Shown piece after piece: positions 7,255 through 15,776 of a stretch of DNA of 64,000 bases. Within the stretch, counting starts at the first letter, position 1. Every line of letters starts with the position of its first letter. Source of the DNA: G020354785 sp964521285 (lineage in GTDB: Bacteria; Bacteroidota; Bacteroidia; Bacteroidales; UBA10428); the NCBI GenBank assembly GCA_964521285.1, contig CAZFQS010000002.1:124001-188000 (forward strand), in the 5' to 3' direction. The position numbers and the translations under genes were made by a program. The notes under the pieces are model-generated. The model was given only the letters and a program-made list of their open reading frames with translations. It made no database searches and was not told where the DNA came from.

Positions 7255-9153
7255 TTATTTTTGTTTAGCTATAAATTTCCTGTCATAAGGCAGGTTCAAT
7301 TTTTGCAGTAGTATGTTATAACGGGGATCATCTCTTATAAATTCATTACTGGGAAAAACTTCGATAAGGGATGCCGGATAATATTTTTTCTCGCATGCTT
7401 CATTTAACAGCTCAAAAGCTTTGTCAGTATATCCTAGAATTCCGGCCATCATACCTGTAAAAAAAGGATTGTTCCAGCTTTCTTTCGAAGACTCTTCCAG
7501 TTCATTCCACATTGATAATGCTTTCTCCCTGTTACCGGTCAGAACATAGGTGCGGCAACGCAGCCATTTCCAGCGTGTGGTGTTATATGGTAATTTTTCA
7601 TGCGTTTCAATTGCTTCCGGGTACTTTTTTTCCTTAAGATATATCCAGCCCAGCACAAGGTTTCCGTATGGTATGTCTTCTTTAGTTTCTAAAGATCTCC
7701 TGGCCCACAATTCTGCTTTATCATATTCCTCATTGTGATAATAAAGCCATGCAAGCCACGACTGGTAAGAAGCTGAAAAAGGTTCCAATTCAACAGCTTT
7801 CTTGGCATGGTAAATTGACTTTTCCATATCACCGAACAAAACATGATACCATGCAAAGTGAGCATGTGCAATTTCATTATTCGGATTTCTGGCAATTGCA
7901 TTTTCAAATGCTTCTTTTGCCACCGGCCAGTTCCAGGATTGATATAAATGAAGTAGTGCCAGCGCGGTATAAGCTTCATCCAGTGTAGGATCTATTATGA
8001 GAGCTTTATTTGCGGCTGCTGTTGCTAACCTGAATGCTTTCTCGGAATAAAGCATTCCATGACCTGTTATTGCATATCCCAGTGCCAGGCCTGCATAAGC
8101 AAAAGGATCTGCCGGATCCTTGTCTATTGCCTTTCGCAGGTATTCTATTCCGGTCTCAAACGACTCTGCCGTTCCCTGGTTTAAGTTATACATGCCTCTC
8201 AGGTAGTCTTTATAGGTTTCCGGATCTACTGCTCGTGACTTTGCTAAAAGTAGTTCTTCGTCCTTTGAGAGTCTAACCCTGATTTTATGTGCAATATCTT
8301 TTGCGGCTTTCGTTTGTACTGTTAAAACATTATGCATATCATCACGATACTCATTAGCCATAATATGACGTTCTTTCGGAAATACATCAATCAATTGAAT
8401 TAAAAAACAAAGGCTATCGCCTGAACAAAAAACCGATCCTTCAACAATAATATTTACTCCCAGCTCATTTGCTATATCCTTTAATACCTTATCACTATTC
8501 CGGTAATGAAGTGTAGTAGTACTGGAAATCACCCGCAATGATTCAATCTGTCCTAATTCACCGGTAAGGGCATCATGCATGCCGTCAACGAAATAGGCAT
8601 TTTCAGGATCACCTGTTAAATTACGTATAGGCAGAACTGCGATTGATTTTTCAGATGACCCGGTAACTCTGGAAACATAATATATTCCACTCGCTGCAAT
8701 AATTATTATTAATATAATTACAGCAACCTTAACAAATAACCTGTAACCTTTTAATTTTGCCAGACTCAGAATTCCTGGTTTATGATCTGCAGGCAGATAT
8801 TTAATTTTGTCTGCAAGATCTTTTCTGACACTTCCCGGCGATATATTAAAGTGTTTTTTAAAAACCCTGTTAAAGTAGCTGGGATCGCTGAAACCTACCC
8901 TGTAAGCAATTTCTGAAGCGGTAGCAACATTATTTTCCAGGAGCTCTTTGGCCCGTGTTAATCTTTTTTTTATAATAAGATCGCTTGGTGACTGGCCGGT
9001 AAGCTTTTTAAGTTTTTTATGCAACATCGAACGGCTTAATCTTGCTTCCTCTGCCAGATCCTCAACAGAAAAATTCTCATTATCAATATTATCTTCGATA
9101 ACCTGATTGACAATCGCTAGAAATTGTTCGTCCAATGACGGTTGATGCTCCAT
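7255..9153 (-). CDS. Membrane-anchored AraC-type regulator with TolB-like domain and TPRs
   Basis: 632 residues from the preferred ATG at 9153. The frame is open 54 codons further upstream, but that stretch reads like non-coding sequence. Order: AraC/XylS-type double HTH (about 15-112, with EIAYRVGFSDPSYFNRVFKK near its end), one TM helix (about 141-160, VKVAVIILIIIIAASGIYYV), a TolB/FlgO-like domain beginning KSIAVLPIRNLTGDPENAYF (about 169-310), then TPR-like repeats to the C-terminus. This is the CadC/ToxR plan: DNA binding in the cytoplasm and sensing in the periplasm, in one protein. Two exported-protein genes directly downstream share one promoter design, so they are the obvious candidate targets. 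The signal is unknown. Confidence 0.85.
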   Translation of the reverse strand: MEHQPSLDEQFLAIVNQVIEDNIDNENFSVEDLAEEARLSRSMLHKKLKKLTGQSPSDLIIKKRLTRAKELLENNVATASEIAYRVGFSDPSYFNRVFKKHFNISPGSVRKDLADKIKYLPADHKPGILSLAKLKGYRLFVKVAVIILIIIIAASGIYYVSRVTGSSEKSIAVLPIRNLTGDPENAYFVDGMHDALTGELGQIESLRVISSTTTLHYRNSDKVLKDIANELGVNIIVEGSVFCSGDSLCFLIQLIDVFPKERHIMANEYRDDMHNVLTVQTKAAKDIAHKIRVRLSKDEELLLAKSRAVDPETYKDYLRGMYNLNQGTAESFETGIEYLRKAIDKDPADPFAYAGLALGYAITGHGMLYSEKAFRLATAAANKALIIDPTLDEAYTALALLHLYQSWNWPVAKEAFENAIARNPNNEIAHAHFAWYHVLFGDMEKSIYHAKKAVELEPFSASYQSWLAWLYYHNEEYDKAELWARRSLETKEDIPYGNLVLGWIYLKEKKYPEAIETHEKLPYNTTRWKWLRCRTYVLTGNREKALSMWNELEESSKESWNNPFFTGMMAGILGYTDKAFELLNEACEKKYYPASLIEVFPSNEFIRDDPRYNILLQKLNLPYDRKFIAKQK

Positions 9154-9461
9154 TACCAGTAAAATTGACGGTGATCTTTTTACAGCCCTGCTATCACCTA
9201 ATAAGTTGTTTTTCAGGGCAAAGATAAATCTTTTTAAGCTGATAATTAAATAATTTTTTGTAATTTGTAAGCCGGTTGATAGGTAAATTGAATATAAACC
9301 TGCATGCGCTGACACTTAGGCTGGCAAGTCAGCAAATAATCCGGTGTTATGAACATTGTCACCCTTAATAATGAAGATAAATATTAATTTATGTAACATA
9401 AGCCACCAACTTTAGGACATAAAGTAACATTTCAATTATTAATAAATAAAAGGAGGTTGAA
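9154..9461. other. Divergent intergenic region between the regulator and SnoaL-like genes
   Basis: About 308 bases without a convincing gene. It holds the unlikely N-terminal extension of the regulator frame and a Shine-Dalgarno site for the plus-strand gene at 9451-9456. The duplicated element found at 6217 and 7101 is not present here, so there is no sign of regulation of these two genes by the same site. Confidence 0.5.
9451..9456 (+). promoter_or_regulatory. Strong Shine-Dalgarno site for the SnoaL-like gene
   Basis: AGGAGG with five bases to the ATG at 9462, the same arrangement as at 7015-7020. Confidence 0.7.
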
Positions 9462-10004
9462 ATGAAAAAACTAAACTTAAATTTTCCGGTTTTCTTGATT
9501 CTATTTAGTATTTTTTTGGGATGTGCTCAGGAAAATAAAGATGCAGATGTAGAAGCCGATATATCTGCGATCAAAGAGCTCTACAATCAATATTGTCTCG
9601 GAGTTAATAATGATGACCTTGATTTTTTCATTTCCTTATGGGCCGATGACGCAACACGGATGGAATCAGGCTTCTTTCCTATTGTCGGGAAAGAAAACAT
9701 CCGGCAACATTTCCAGAACATATTTAATCTGGCCGAATGGCATATTGCCCTCTATGGTGAAATAGAAGTACAGCTAAGTGACGATCTGGCATTTGCCCGC
9801 GGGGCCGTTACAATATCAGGAACTTTCAAGGAAGATAGTTCTGAATCTTTTACCGATGTCAAATGGCTGGACATCCTAAAAAGGCAGGACGATGGTTCCT
9901 GGAAGATTTACATCGACTGCGTCAACAACAATCCAATATTGAGTGAGGAACCCGTCGAAACAGAGTTAGGGAAAGACCAGGATCAAACAGATCCGATTTT
10001 ATAA
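9462..10004 (+). CDS. SnoaL/DUF4440-like lipoprotein
   Basis: 180 residues. A lipoprotein signal peptide ends in FLGC (Cys21). Residues about 33-160 look like an NTF2-fold, SnoaL/DUF4440-type domain: DISAIKELYNQYC, then a DLDFFISLWADDATRM stretch, then IVGKENIRQHF, and the final DGSWKIYIDC strand. Such domains bind small hydrophobic molecules or act as isomerases or hydrolases; no catalytic residues can be assigned. The tail is acidic and disordered. The gene is divergent from the regulator, shares the unusual AGGAGG site with the 6434-7009 gene, and may therefore belong to the same response, though it lacks the duplicated element. Confidence 0.75.
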   Translation: MKKLNLNFPVFLILFSIFLGCAQENKDADVEADISAIKELYNQYCLGVNNDDLDFFISLWADDATRMESGFFPIVGKENIRQHFQNIFNLAEWHIALYGEIEVQLSDDLAFARGAVTISGTFKEDSSESFTDVKWLDILKRQDDGSWKIYIDCVNNNPILSEEPVETELGKDQDQTDPIL

Positions 10005-10068
10005 TATAAACTTCGTCAGCCTGCCTAAACTTCAGCAGTGGCGTATTATTCTAATATATAAAGCCTGG

Positions 10069-11178
10069 TTAACCGAAATACTTTAGGTAATGTTCAAGAA
10101 AAACGTCGTATAATCGGTAGTATCCATCTTCCTTGATGATTACCTGTTTGGCCATTAATGCATTGATGGCAGCCTGTATGCTGCCCGGACTACCAATTTC
10201 GGTTTTCTCCATGAATTCTCTTGTGGTGATACCTTCTATCTTTCCATAGCTCGCAATGGCTTTGGCCATGTTGAACTGATGCCTGGTGAGCCGCTGTGGT
10301 AGCTCTGCATAGAATACCTTTTTCTCTGCAATAAAATCATGGTAAATTTTCTCAAATTCTTCAATGGTATCCAGAATATGGTCCTGTGCATATATTAAAT
10401 TGCAGACAGCCTGTACATAGTAGGTATGCCCGTGGCACAAGGACAAAACATGAGAAACCAGATAGTCAGTAATCGTCTTTTTACCTCTTTGAAAATGCTT
10501 AAGGATAAAACTACGGTAATCATTAGCGTTGATCTTCTTTAATTCGATCATCCGGGTAGATTGGTAAAACGGCCTGTTGGTAGAAGAAAAAATGTCAGCA
10601 ATAAGATGCTGTTCACTCCCACTGAATATAAACCGGATGTTATGGTATTTTTGCACCAGGCTTCTTAGTTTCGCCTCCAGGGGCAGACTGTCATTATATT
10701 TCTTAATTTCCTGGAATTCATCAAAAGCAACAACAACCGGCGATGAACTTTCTTCCAGAAAATGAAAGATCTCCTCCAGGCTGTTAAAGACCCTGTTCCT
10801 GTCATGATACATGATATCGACTGAAGGCTTTCCATCATAGCCGATACTTATGGAAGCACCTATTGATCTGATGAAATCCGTTAGTTTTTTTCCAAGACTT
10901 CTTCTTGAAAAGATGGAGCTTTGAATAACGGCATTGGCAGTTTCCTTAATGAATCCGGAATTGGAGGTCGTACCCCAGAGGTCAACATACAGACAATCGC
11001 AGGTCTTTTTCAAATGATTGAAAACATGGTGAATCAGTGCAGATTTTCCTAACCTTCTAATGGCAAAGAGAGTAATATCCTGTTGATTTCGGATGGAATT
11101 GATGATCCTTTCAGTCTCACTTTCCCTGTTACAGAAATAGAGTGGACCTATATATCCTTTCAGTAAAAATGGATTCAT
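10069..11178 (-). CDS. Orphan STAND-like ATPase with C-terminal winged helix
   Basis: 369 residues of the archaeal-type ATPase family (PF01637-like). It opens with the family-typical MNPFLLKGYIGPLYFCNRE. Walker A is the RRLGKSAL variant (about 41-48), Walker B VVVAFDEFQ (about 148-155), and a sensor-like FIFSGSE follows near 203-209. The C-terminal ~80 residues look like a winged helix (TTREFMEKTEIGSPGSIQAAINALMAKQVI). Members are often orphan and poorly understood; some sit in defence or mobile regions. No partner gene is adjacent. The start codon touches the first of a series of phased dyads, so autoregulation is plausible. Confidence 0.8.
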   Translation of the reverse strand: MNPFLLKGYIGPLYFCNRESETERIINSIRNQQDITLFAIRRLGKSALIHHVFNHLKKTCDCLYVDLWGTTSNSGFIKETANAVIQSSIFSRRSLGKKLTDFIRSIGASISIGYDGKPSVDIMYHDRNRVFNSLEEIFHFLEESSSPVVVAFDEFQEIKKYNDSLPLEAKLRSLVQKYHNIRFIFSGSEQHLIADIFSSTNRPFYQSTRMIELKKINANDYRSFILKHFQRGKKTITDYLVSHVLSLCHGHTYYVQAVCNLIYAQDHILDTIEEFEKIYHDFIAEKKVFYAELPQRLTRHQFNMAKAIASYGKIEGITTREFMEKTEIGSPGSIQAAINALMAKQVIIKEDGYYRLYDVFLEHYLKYFG

Positions 11179-11270
11179 TTACGTATTTTACGTAAATATA
11201 GTTAAATAATTTATTTTACGCAATTTACATAAAAATATTTATGCTTATATATTTTCATCATTTGCGTAAA
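11178..11270. repeat. Three 19-bp dyads phased at 37 bp (operator-like array)
   Basis: Dyad 1 at 11178-11196 is perfect: TTTACGTA, TTT, TACGTAAA. Dyad 2 at 11215-11233 is TTTACGCA, ATT, TACATAAA. Dyad 3 at 11252-11270 is TTTTCATC, ATT, TGCGTAAA. The starts are exactly 37 bases apart. A further half-site TTGACGTA lies at 11290-11297. The array begins at the ATPase start codon and runs upstream, as expected for an operator for one protein bound repeatedly. Confidence 0.65.
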
Positions 11271-11505
11271 TAAACTCACCATTATTCTATTGACGTAGTA
11301 ATTATATAACTAATACTGAAGCATTGGCTGAGTTAATCTTGGCAAAAAATACTTGAAATGTATCATTTGAATAACCAGCAAGGAAAGATCATGGCAGAGA
11401 ATCCTGATATATAATCATGGGGTCGTTACGATGGAATCTGGACTGGCCTCGCTTCATAATCAGGCAGTTACAAGCGATAAGGATTGTAGCTGCTTATTTT
11501 ATTCG
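11271..11505. other. Non-coding stretch upstream of the ATPase
   Basis: After the dyads no gene is convincing. A 49-codon frame at 11417-11566 on the plus strand runs through a terminator hairpin and resembles nothing that I recognise. The stretch could be decayed sequence. Confidence 0.4.
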
Positions 11506-11535
11506 TAAAAAAATCCCCAGCGTGAACCGGGGATT
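11506..11535 (-). terminator. Rho-independent terminator of the 11625-11867 gene
   Basis: AATCCCC and GGGGATT pair (11512-11518 with 11529-11535), and on the minus strand a run of T follows. It lies about 90 bases past the stop of the small gene at 11625-11867. Confidence 0.75.
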
Positions 11536-11624
11536 CATCTTGGTCACTCAATACCATTATAGGTAAAAACATATCCATCCTTAAATCTGTTTATCTTATT
11601 CTTTATATGATCAGGTACTTTCAC

Positions 11625-11867
11625 TTATGCTATTAAATACCAATTATCACTTTCAATTTCGTGCTTTATAATAAATTGTTTATCGCCGGTGGTAAGAACT
11701 TTATAGTAGTTAGCAGGAGGAAATTCAGGATTAAGATCGCCCTGGTACCAGCGGTCTGATATATCTTTGATCTCATATTTCTTATCATACCAGTAAAAGC
11801 ATTTCGGATATTCATCAGCTTTATATCCGGAATGGCATTCTACTTCTATTTGAAATGAATCTGTCAT
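11625..11867 (-). CDS. Small conserved hypothetical protein
   Basis: 80 residues, soluble, no signal peptide. The pattern VECHSGYKADEYPKCF...DRWYQGD...YYKVLTTG...FIIKHEIESDNWYL matches in outline a family of short cytoplasmic proteins from several bacterial phyla with conserved VEC-SGYK and DRWY motifs and no known function (family recalled from memory). A good terminator follows it. The protein has many Tyr, Trp and charged residues, suggesting a small beta domain. No operon partner. Confidence 0.65.
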   Translation of the reverse strand: MTDSFQIEVECHSGYKADEYPKCFYWYDKKYEIKDISDRWYQGDLNPEFPPANYYKVLTTGDKQFIIKHEIESDNWYLIA

Positions 11868-12151
11868 TTTATATTGTAAAAACTTTGTTGGTTTTTAATA
11901 ACAAATATCAAACACCTAATAATAACAAACGAAGTTAAAACACAATAGATAAAAGACAAAAAATAAAAGTTTTGAGTTTGAAGATTAAGATTCAAAGTTA
12001 CTAGTAACCTGATTTGCAGAATTTTTCATTTCTCATTTTTAAATGATCATTCATCAAGCATACATTATATTGCTAATACCTAAAGCCTAACAGCTAATAG
12101 CGTAGCATTAAGTCCAATAAACAAACCCGCCAGCCGATGGGGCAGGTAATC
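11868..12151. other. Intergenic region before the glycan cluster
   Basis: AT-rich and non-coding in every frame. It contains only the presumed promoter of the small minus-strand gene, with no clear consensus box. It runs into the leader repeat at 12152. Confidence 0.4.
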
Positions 12152-12230
12152 AAATAACTGACTGCCTGTTAATATCCGTCATTAGACTCTTCAATAATTT
12201 TTAATTATTTTCGTCACCTGTATTATTAAT
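12152..12230 (+). repeat. Leader repeat of the glycan cluster, copy 1
   Basis: Closely similar to 13435-13510. Shared blocks are TGCCTGTTAATATCCG, CTCTTCAATA and ATTTTCGT at the same spacing, about 80% identity without gaps over 64 bases. This copy ends about 12 bases before the first glycosyltransferase start. It may carry a promoter or an RNA-level control signal. Confidence 0.55.
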
Positions 12231-12241
12231 ATTTGAGTTGA

Positions 12242-13435
12242 ATGAAGCCCAAAGCTAAGGTATGCATGATCTCTTGCACTCATGACCTGTACGATGACAG
12301 AATTTACTGGAAAGAAGCCCTTTCACTGAAAAAACACGGATATGATGTATATCATATTGGCGTTGGGCATGAGAATAAAGAGTTTATGTCAGAGCATGGA
12401 ATAAAACTTGTACTTGTCCGAAGAATAAAATATTTCAATAATGCTTACATTGATAAGTTATACCACAATTTAATTCCCGGGAAAAATATCTATAAAAAAA
12501 TTCTGAAAATAGCTGCGGATTTAAAGGCCGATGTTTATCATCTGCATGATTTGCAAATAAACAGGATCGGCAAGAAATTAAAATCTCTCCGGCATAAACC
12601 TAAAGTAATCTACGATGTGCATGAACCATTTCCTCCTTCTATAAGATACTCTAAAGCAACAAATATACTGGAAAGGATAGTTAAAATACTCCACTCGGTG
12701 TATATATATTACTGGGAATTAAGATGTTCAAAATTGTATGATTTTATTATAACAACGGAAGAAAATGTGTACTATAAATTTAATGACTATATCAAAAATA
12801 ATAAAGTCGATATAGTCTATAATTATACTGATCTCAATTTAAAAAACGAAAACATACCTTTTATTAACAGAGCATACGATGTAATATATTGTGGCGGAAT
12901 AACAGAAATTAGGGGGATTAATCAGATTATAGAGACTGCCAGAATTGCGAAAATGAAATCCCGCGACCTGAAATTTCTTATTATAGGCCAGGTATTAGAG
13001 AGAAATTTAAAGACAAAAATTGTTTCATTAATTAATGAATACCGGCTATCAAAAAATGTAGTACTAAAAGACAGGGTTCCCTATAACAGGGTATCAACAT
13101 ATTATAATAATAGCAAAATTGGTCTGGCAATATTCCTGGATAATCCTATTAATCATATTATACTGCCGATAAAAACTTTCGAGTATATGGCATTCGGACT
13201 TCCAATTATCTGCAGCAATTTCGGACATTTGTTTAAATATACTACCGCGAATAATACAGGCATACCTGTCAATCCCCAAAATCCTTCTGAAATCTATAAT
13301 GCTATTGTTAAAATCCTGGATAACAAGTCTGTATATGAAAAGTATAAAAATAATTCCCTGAAAGCATCAAATGAAAAATACCACTGGAGTCTGATGGATC
13401 GAAGACTAAATGATATTTATTCAAGGATTGTTTAA
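12242..13435 (+). CDS. Glycosyltransferase family 4
   Basis: 397 residues of GT-B fold. The N-terminal half begins KVCMISCTHDLYDDRIYWKE and has YHLHDLQIN and VIYDVHEPFPPS, where the acceptor side is expected. The C-terminal half has a YCGGITEIRGINQIIE loop (about 216) and the nucleotide-sugar binding region LPIKTFEYMAFGLPIICS (about 308-325), where the E of FEYMA matches the conserved EX7E-type glutamate. It would add a sugar to a lipid-linked glycan on the cytoplasmic face; donor and acceptor are unknown. First gene of a plus-strand glycan cluster that runs to 18575. Confidence 0.85.
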   Translation: MKPKAKVCMISCTHDLYDDRIYWKEALSLKKHGYDVYHIGVGHENKEFMSEHGIKLVLVRRIKYFNNAYIDKLYHNLIPGKNIYKKILKIAADLKADVYHLHDLQINRIGKKLKSLRHKPKVIYDVHEPFPPSIRYSKATNILERIVKILHSVYIYYWELRCSKLYDFIITTEENVYYKFNDYIKNNKVDIVYNYTDLNLKNENIPFINRAYDVIYCGGITEIRGINQIIETARIAKMKSRDLKFLIIGQVLERNLKTKIVSLINEYRLSKNVVLKDRVPYNRVSTYYNNSKIGLAIFLDNPINHIILPIKTFEYMAFGLPIICSNFGHLFKYTTANNTGIPVNPQNPSEIYNAIVKILDNKSVYEKYKNNSLKASNEKYHWSLMDRRLNDIYSRIV

Positions 13436-13510
13436 AATAACTGCCTGTTAATATCCGGAGTTTGCCTCTTCAATATTTTTTAATAATTTTCGTTAGCTAT
13501 AATAATTAAT
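13435..13510 (+). repeat. Leader repeat of the glycan cluster, copy 2
   Basis: Second copy of the 12152-12230 segment. It starts at the stop codon of the first glycosyltransferase and lies about 100 bases before the flippase start, so it is further from its gene than copy 1 is. Confidence 0.55.
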
Positions 13511-13612
13511 TTAAGGCCGAATGCACATCAAAATTAAAGTTTGCCTGATTTCAAGTATTCATAGCTTACATAATATCAGATTTGCCGTTATAAAATTTTA
13601 ACTAAGTCTTAA

Positions 13613-14923
13613 ATGAGTCTGTTTGATAATAGTAAATTTTTAAAAAATGATTTCACACGGAATTTTTTAACCCTTTTTACCGGTGCAAGCATATCACAGG
13701 CAGTTGGATTACTGGTTTATCCTATACTTACCAGACAATACCAGCCCGTAGACTTCGGGACATTTGCACTATTCTTATATATTACCAATATACTATCAAT
13801 AATAGCAACAGGCAAATATGAACTTGCCATTATATTACCTAAAAAAGATAACGAAGCAATAAAGCTTGTAACACTCCCGGCAGTGATATCTTTTTTTTTC
13901 TGCATCGCAGTTTCTGTAATCCTGGTATTTATAAAAAAATACTTTGGTTACCTGTTTGAAAACAAAGAAATTTTGAACTGGTTTTATTTCATTCCATTAT
14001 CAATATTTATGGCAAGTATTTATAACATTCTTTTATACTGGGCCAACAGGTTAAAGTTATATAAGCAAATGACCAGTGCGGAAATCGGACTGAATGTTAC
14101 TGCTGCCGGGACAAAAGTTCTTTTAGGAAGCCTGGGATTTATTAAAGAAGGGCTGATTACCGGAAGGTTAGTATCACAGCTGTTATCAGCTATCTTGCTG
14201 ATTAGGCTTATATCAAAGAAATTATTCAGATTATTAAAAGAATCTTTTAATAAAGCGGCTTTATATAATATAGCCGGCAAATATTCAGTGTTTCCAAAAT
14301 TCAGGATGTTTCATTACCTGGTAAACATTTTATCTTCAAGCTTACCAATATTTATTTTCTCACACTGGTTTTCAGTATCTGTAGTAGGATATTATTCTCT
14401 GGCTATTACAGTTATTCACAGGCCCATTGCATTAATAAGCAGTTCAATATCAAAGGTATTATATCAGGGAATTGCTGAAAAATTTAATGATGGGAAAAAT
14501 ATTCTGCCTGATATCAGGAAAATTGTATTAAAACTTGTTTTTTTCGGTATAGTACCATTTATTGCAGTTGGGATCCTTGCACCCTTACTATTTAAAATAA
14601 TATTCGGGCAGGAATGGATTGAATCAGGTAAAATGCTTCAGTACTTAATCCCATGGCTTTTTCTTACATATATTGCATCACCGATTTCTTTTATACCTGA
14701 CTTATTGCTCAAACAAAAGATAGCTTTGGCAATTGAAATATGTTACTTTGCAGCCAGATTATCCGTGCTGGTGATTGGCATTCTTAAGAATGATTTGTAC
14801 TTATGCCTGTTATTATTTGGAATAGTCAGTTTTGGTTTTGTCGGACTTAACTTCTCATGGTATTTATACCTGGCCAGGAAAGCTGACAAAAGCAGAAAAA
14901 ATTTATCAAGTTCACATGATTAA
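13613..14923 (+). CDS. Polysaccharide flippase, Wzx/MATE-like
   Basis: 436 residues, strongly hydrophobic, with about 12 membrane segments. The start (FLTLFTGASISQAVGLLVYPILTRQYQPVDFGTFALF) is typical of the PST/Wzx family of lipid-linked oligosaccharide flippases, with the conserved Gly/Pro pattern in TM1 and the R-Y/F-P-x-D-F-G loop. It would move undecaprenyl-linked repeat units across the inner membrane. No Wzy polymerase was recognised in this window, so polymerisation may be encoded elsewhere. The gene is followed 10 bases later by the methyltransferase gene. Confidence 0.85.
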   Translation: MSLFDNSKFLKNDFTRNFLTLFTGASISQAVGLLVYPILTRQYQPVDFGTFALFLYITNILSIIATGKYELAIILPKKDNEAIKLVTLPAVISFFFCIAVSVILVFIKKYFGYLFENKEILNWFYFIPLSIFMASIYNILLYWANRLKLYKQMTSAEIGLNVTAAGTKVLLGSLGFIKEGLITGRLVSQLLSAILLIRLISKKLFRLLKESFNKAALYNIAGKYSVFPKFRMFHYLVNILSSSLPIFIFSHWFSVSVVGYYSLAITVIHRPIALISSSISKVLYQGIAEKFNDGKNILPDIRKIVLKLVFFGIVPFIAVGILAPLLFKIIFGQEWIESGKMLQYLIPWLFLTYIASPISFIPDLLLKQKIALAIEICYFAARLSVLVIGILKNDLYLCLLLFGIVSFGFVGLNFSWYLYLARKADKSRKNLSSSHD

Positions 14924-14933
14924 TTAAAAAATA

Positions 14934-15776
14934 ATGAACCGAATGAAAAAAATTGCGAAATTTTTTCGGGGTATTTTCATGATAATCAAAAATCCATGGC
15001 TTCTGAACAATGTAATTAGTGATAATAATGAATGGGAAAAATATGTCAGGAAAAAGTATAATTCAGAAATGGGACTGCCCGTTATAACTCTTAGAGACCT
15101 GTTTGAAGATTTTAACGTAACTCTTAATACTTTTTCTTTTTTAGAAGGAGGTTCACTACCAACAGATTTAGCATTATTAAAGAGACTGGCTGAAACAATA
15201 GATAAATGCAGGTATTTTGAAATTGGCACCTGGAGAGGAGAAAGTGTTATAAATGTATCTGAAAATGCTGAAAGCTGCACTACCCTGAATCTTTCAAAAT
15301 ATGAACTGGAAAAACTGGGATTAACTGACAGGTACATAAACCAGGTTGGATTATACTCAAAAGGCAATAAAAAAATTACACACATGGAGGGTAATTCTAT
15401 GAATTTTAATTTTGAAAATCTTAACCAGAAGTTTGATCTAATCTTTATTGATGGTGATCATCATTATGAAGTAATCAGGGAAGATACAAAGAACATTTTC
15501 AAATATCTTGTCAAAGATGACAGTATTGTAGTATGGCATGACTATGGTTATACGCCGGAAAATATACGATACGAAGTATTGGCCGGAATTCTGGATGGTG
15601 TTGTTTCTGATAAACATCAGTTTTTATATCATGTAGCCAATACAAAATGTGCAATTTATATAAATAAGATATTTAATAAGAAAAAATTAGTAAAACCTCT
15701 AATTCCTGAATTTAATTTTAAAGTAACCCTATCTATGGAAAAATTATCGAAAAATATTAATTACACAGCGTTATGA
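14934..15776 (+). CDS. SAM-dependent methyltransferase (class I)
   Basis: 280 residues. The central part has the glycine-rich motif I FEIGTWRGESVINVSE (about 94-109) and the motif FDLIFIDGDHHYEVI (about 166-180), where IDGDHHYE is typical of Methyltransf_24-type enzymes; WHDYG follows at about 200. It most likely methylates a sugar or other small group of the glycan. The last four bases overlap the next gene (ATGA), so translation is probably coupled. No signal peptide. Confidence 0.75.
   Translation: MNRMKKIAKFFRGIFMIIKNPWLLNNVISDNNEWEKYVRKKYNSEMGLPVITLRDLFEDFNVTLNTFSFLEGGSLPTDLALLKRLAETIDKCRYFEIGTWRGESVINVSENAESCTTLNLSKYELEKLGLTDRYINQVGLYSKGNKKITHMEGNSMNFNFENLNQKFDLIFIDGDHHYEVIREDTKNIFKYLVKDDSIVVWHDYGYTPENIRYEVLAGILDGVVSDKHQFLYHVANTKCAIYINKIFNKKKLVKPLIPEFNFKVTLSMEKLSKNINYTAL

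Noticed and set aside
9154..9315. The 54-codon N-terminal extension of the AraC-type regulator
   Set aside because: The ATG at 9153 gives a normal HTH start; the upstream stretch does not resemble an AraC-type N-terminus and has no domain.
11178..11297. The 37-base periodic dyads as a small CRISPR array
   Set aside because: Each unit is a short degenerate dyad, the spacing DNA is AT-rich promoter sequence, and there are no cas genes nearby. It fits an operator better.
11417..11566. A 49-codon plus-strand frame upstream of the small conserved gene
   Set aside because: It runs through the terminator hairpin 11506-11535, has no ribosome binding site and resembles nothing that I recognise.
10069..11867. 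A complete defence island around the STAND-like ATPase
   Set aside because: Only a single ATPase and a small housekeeping-like hypothetical are present; no nuclease, toxin or effector is adjacent.
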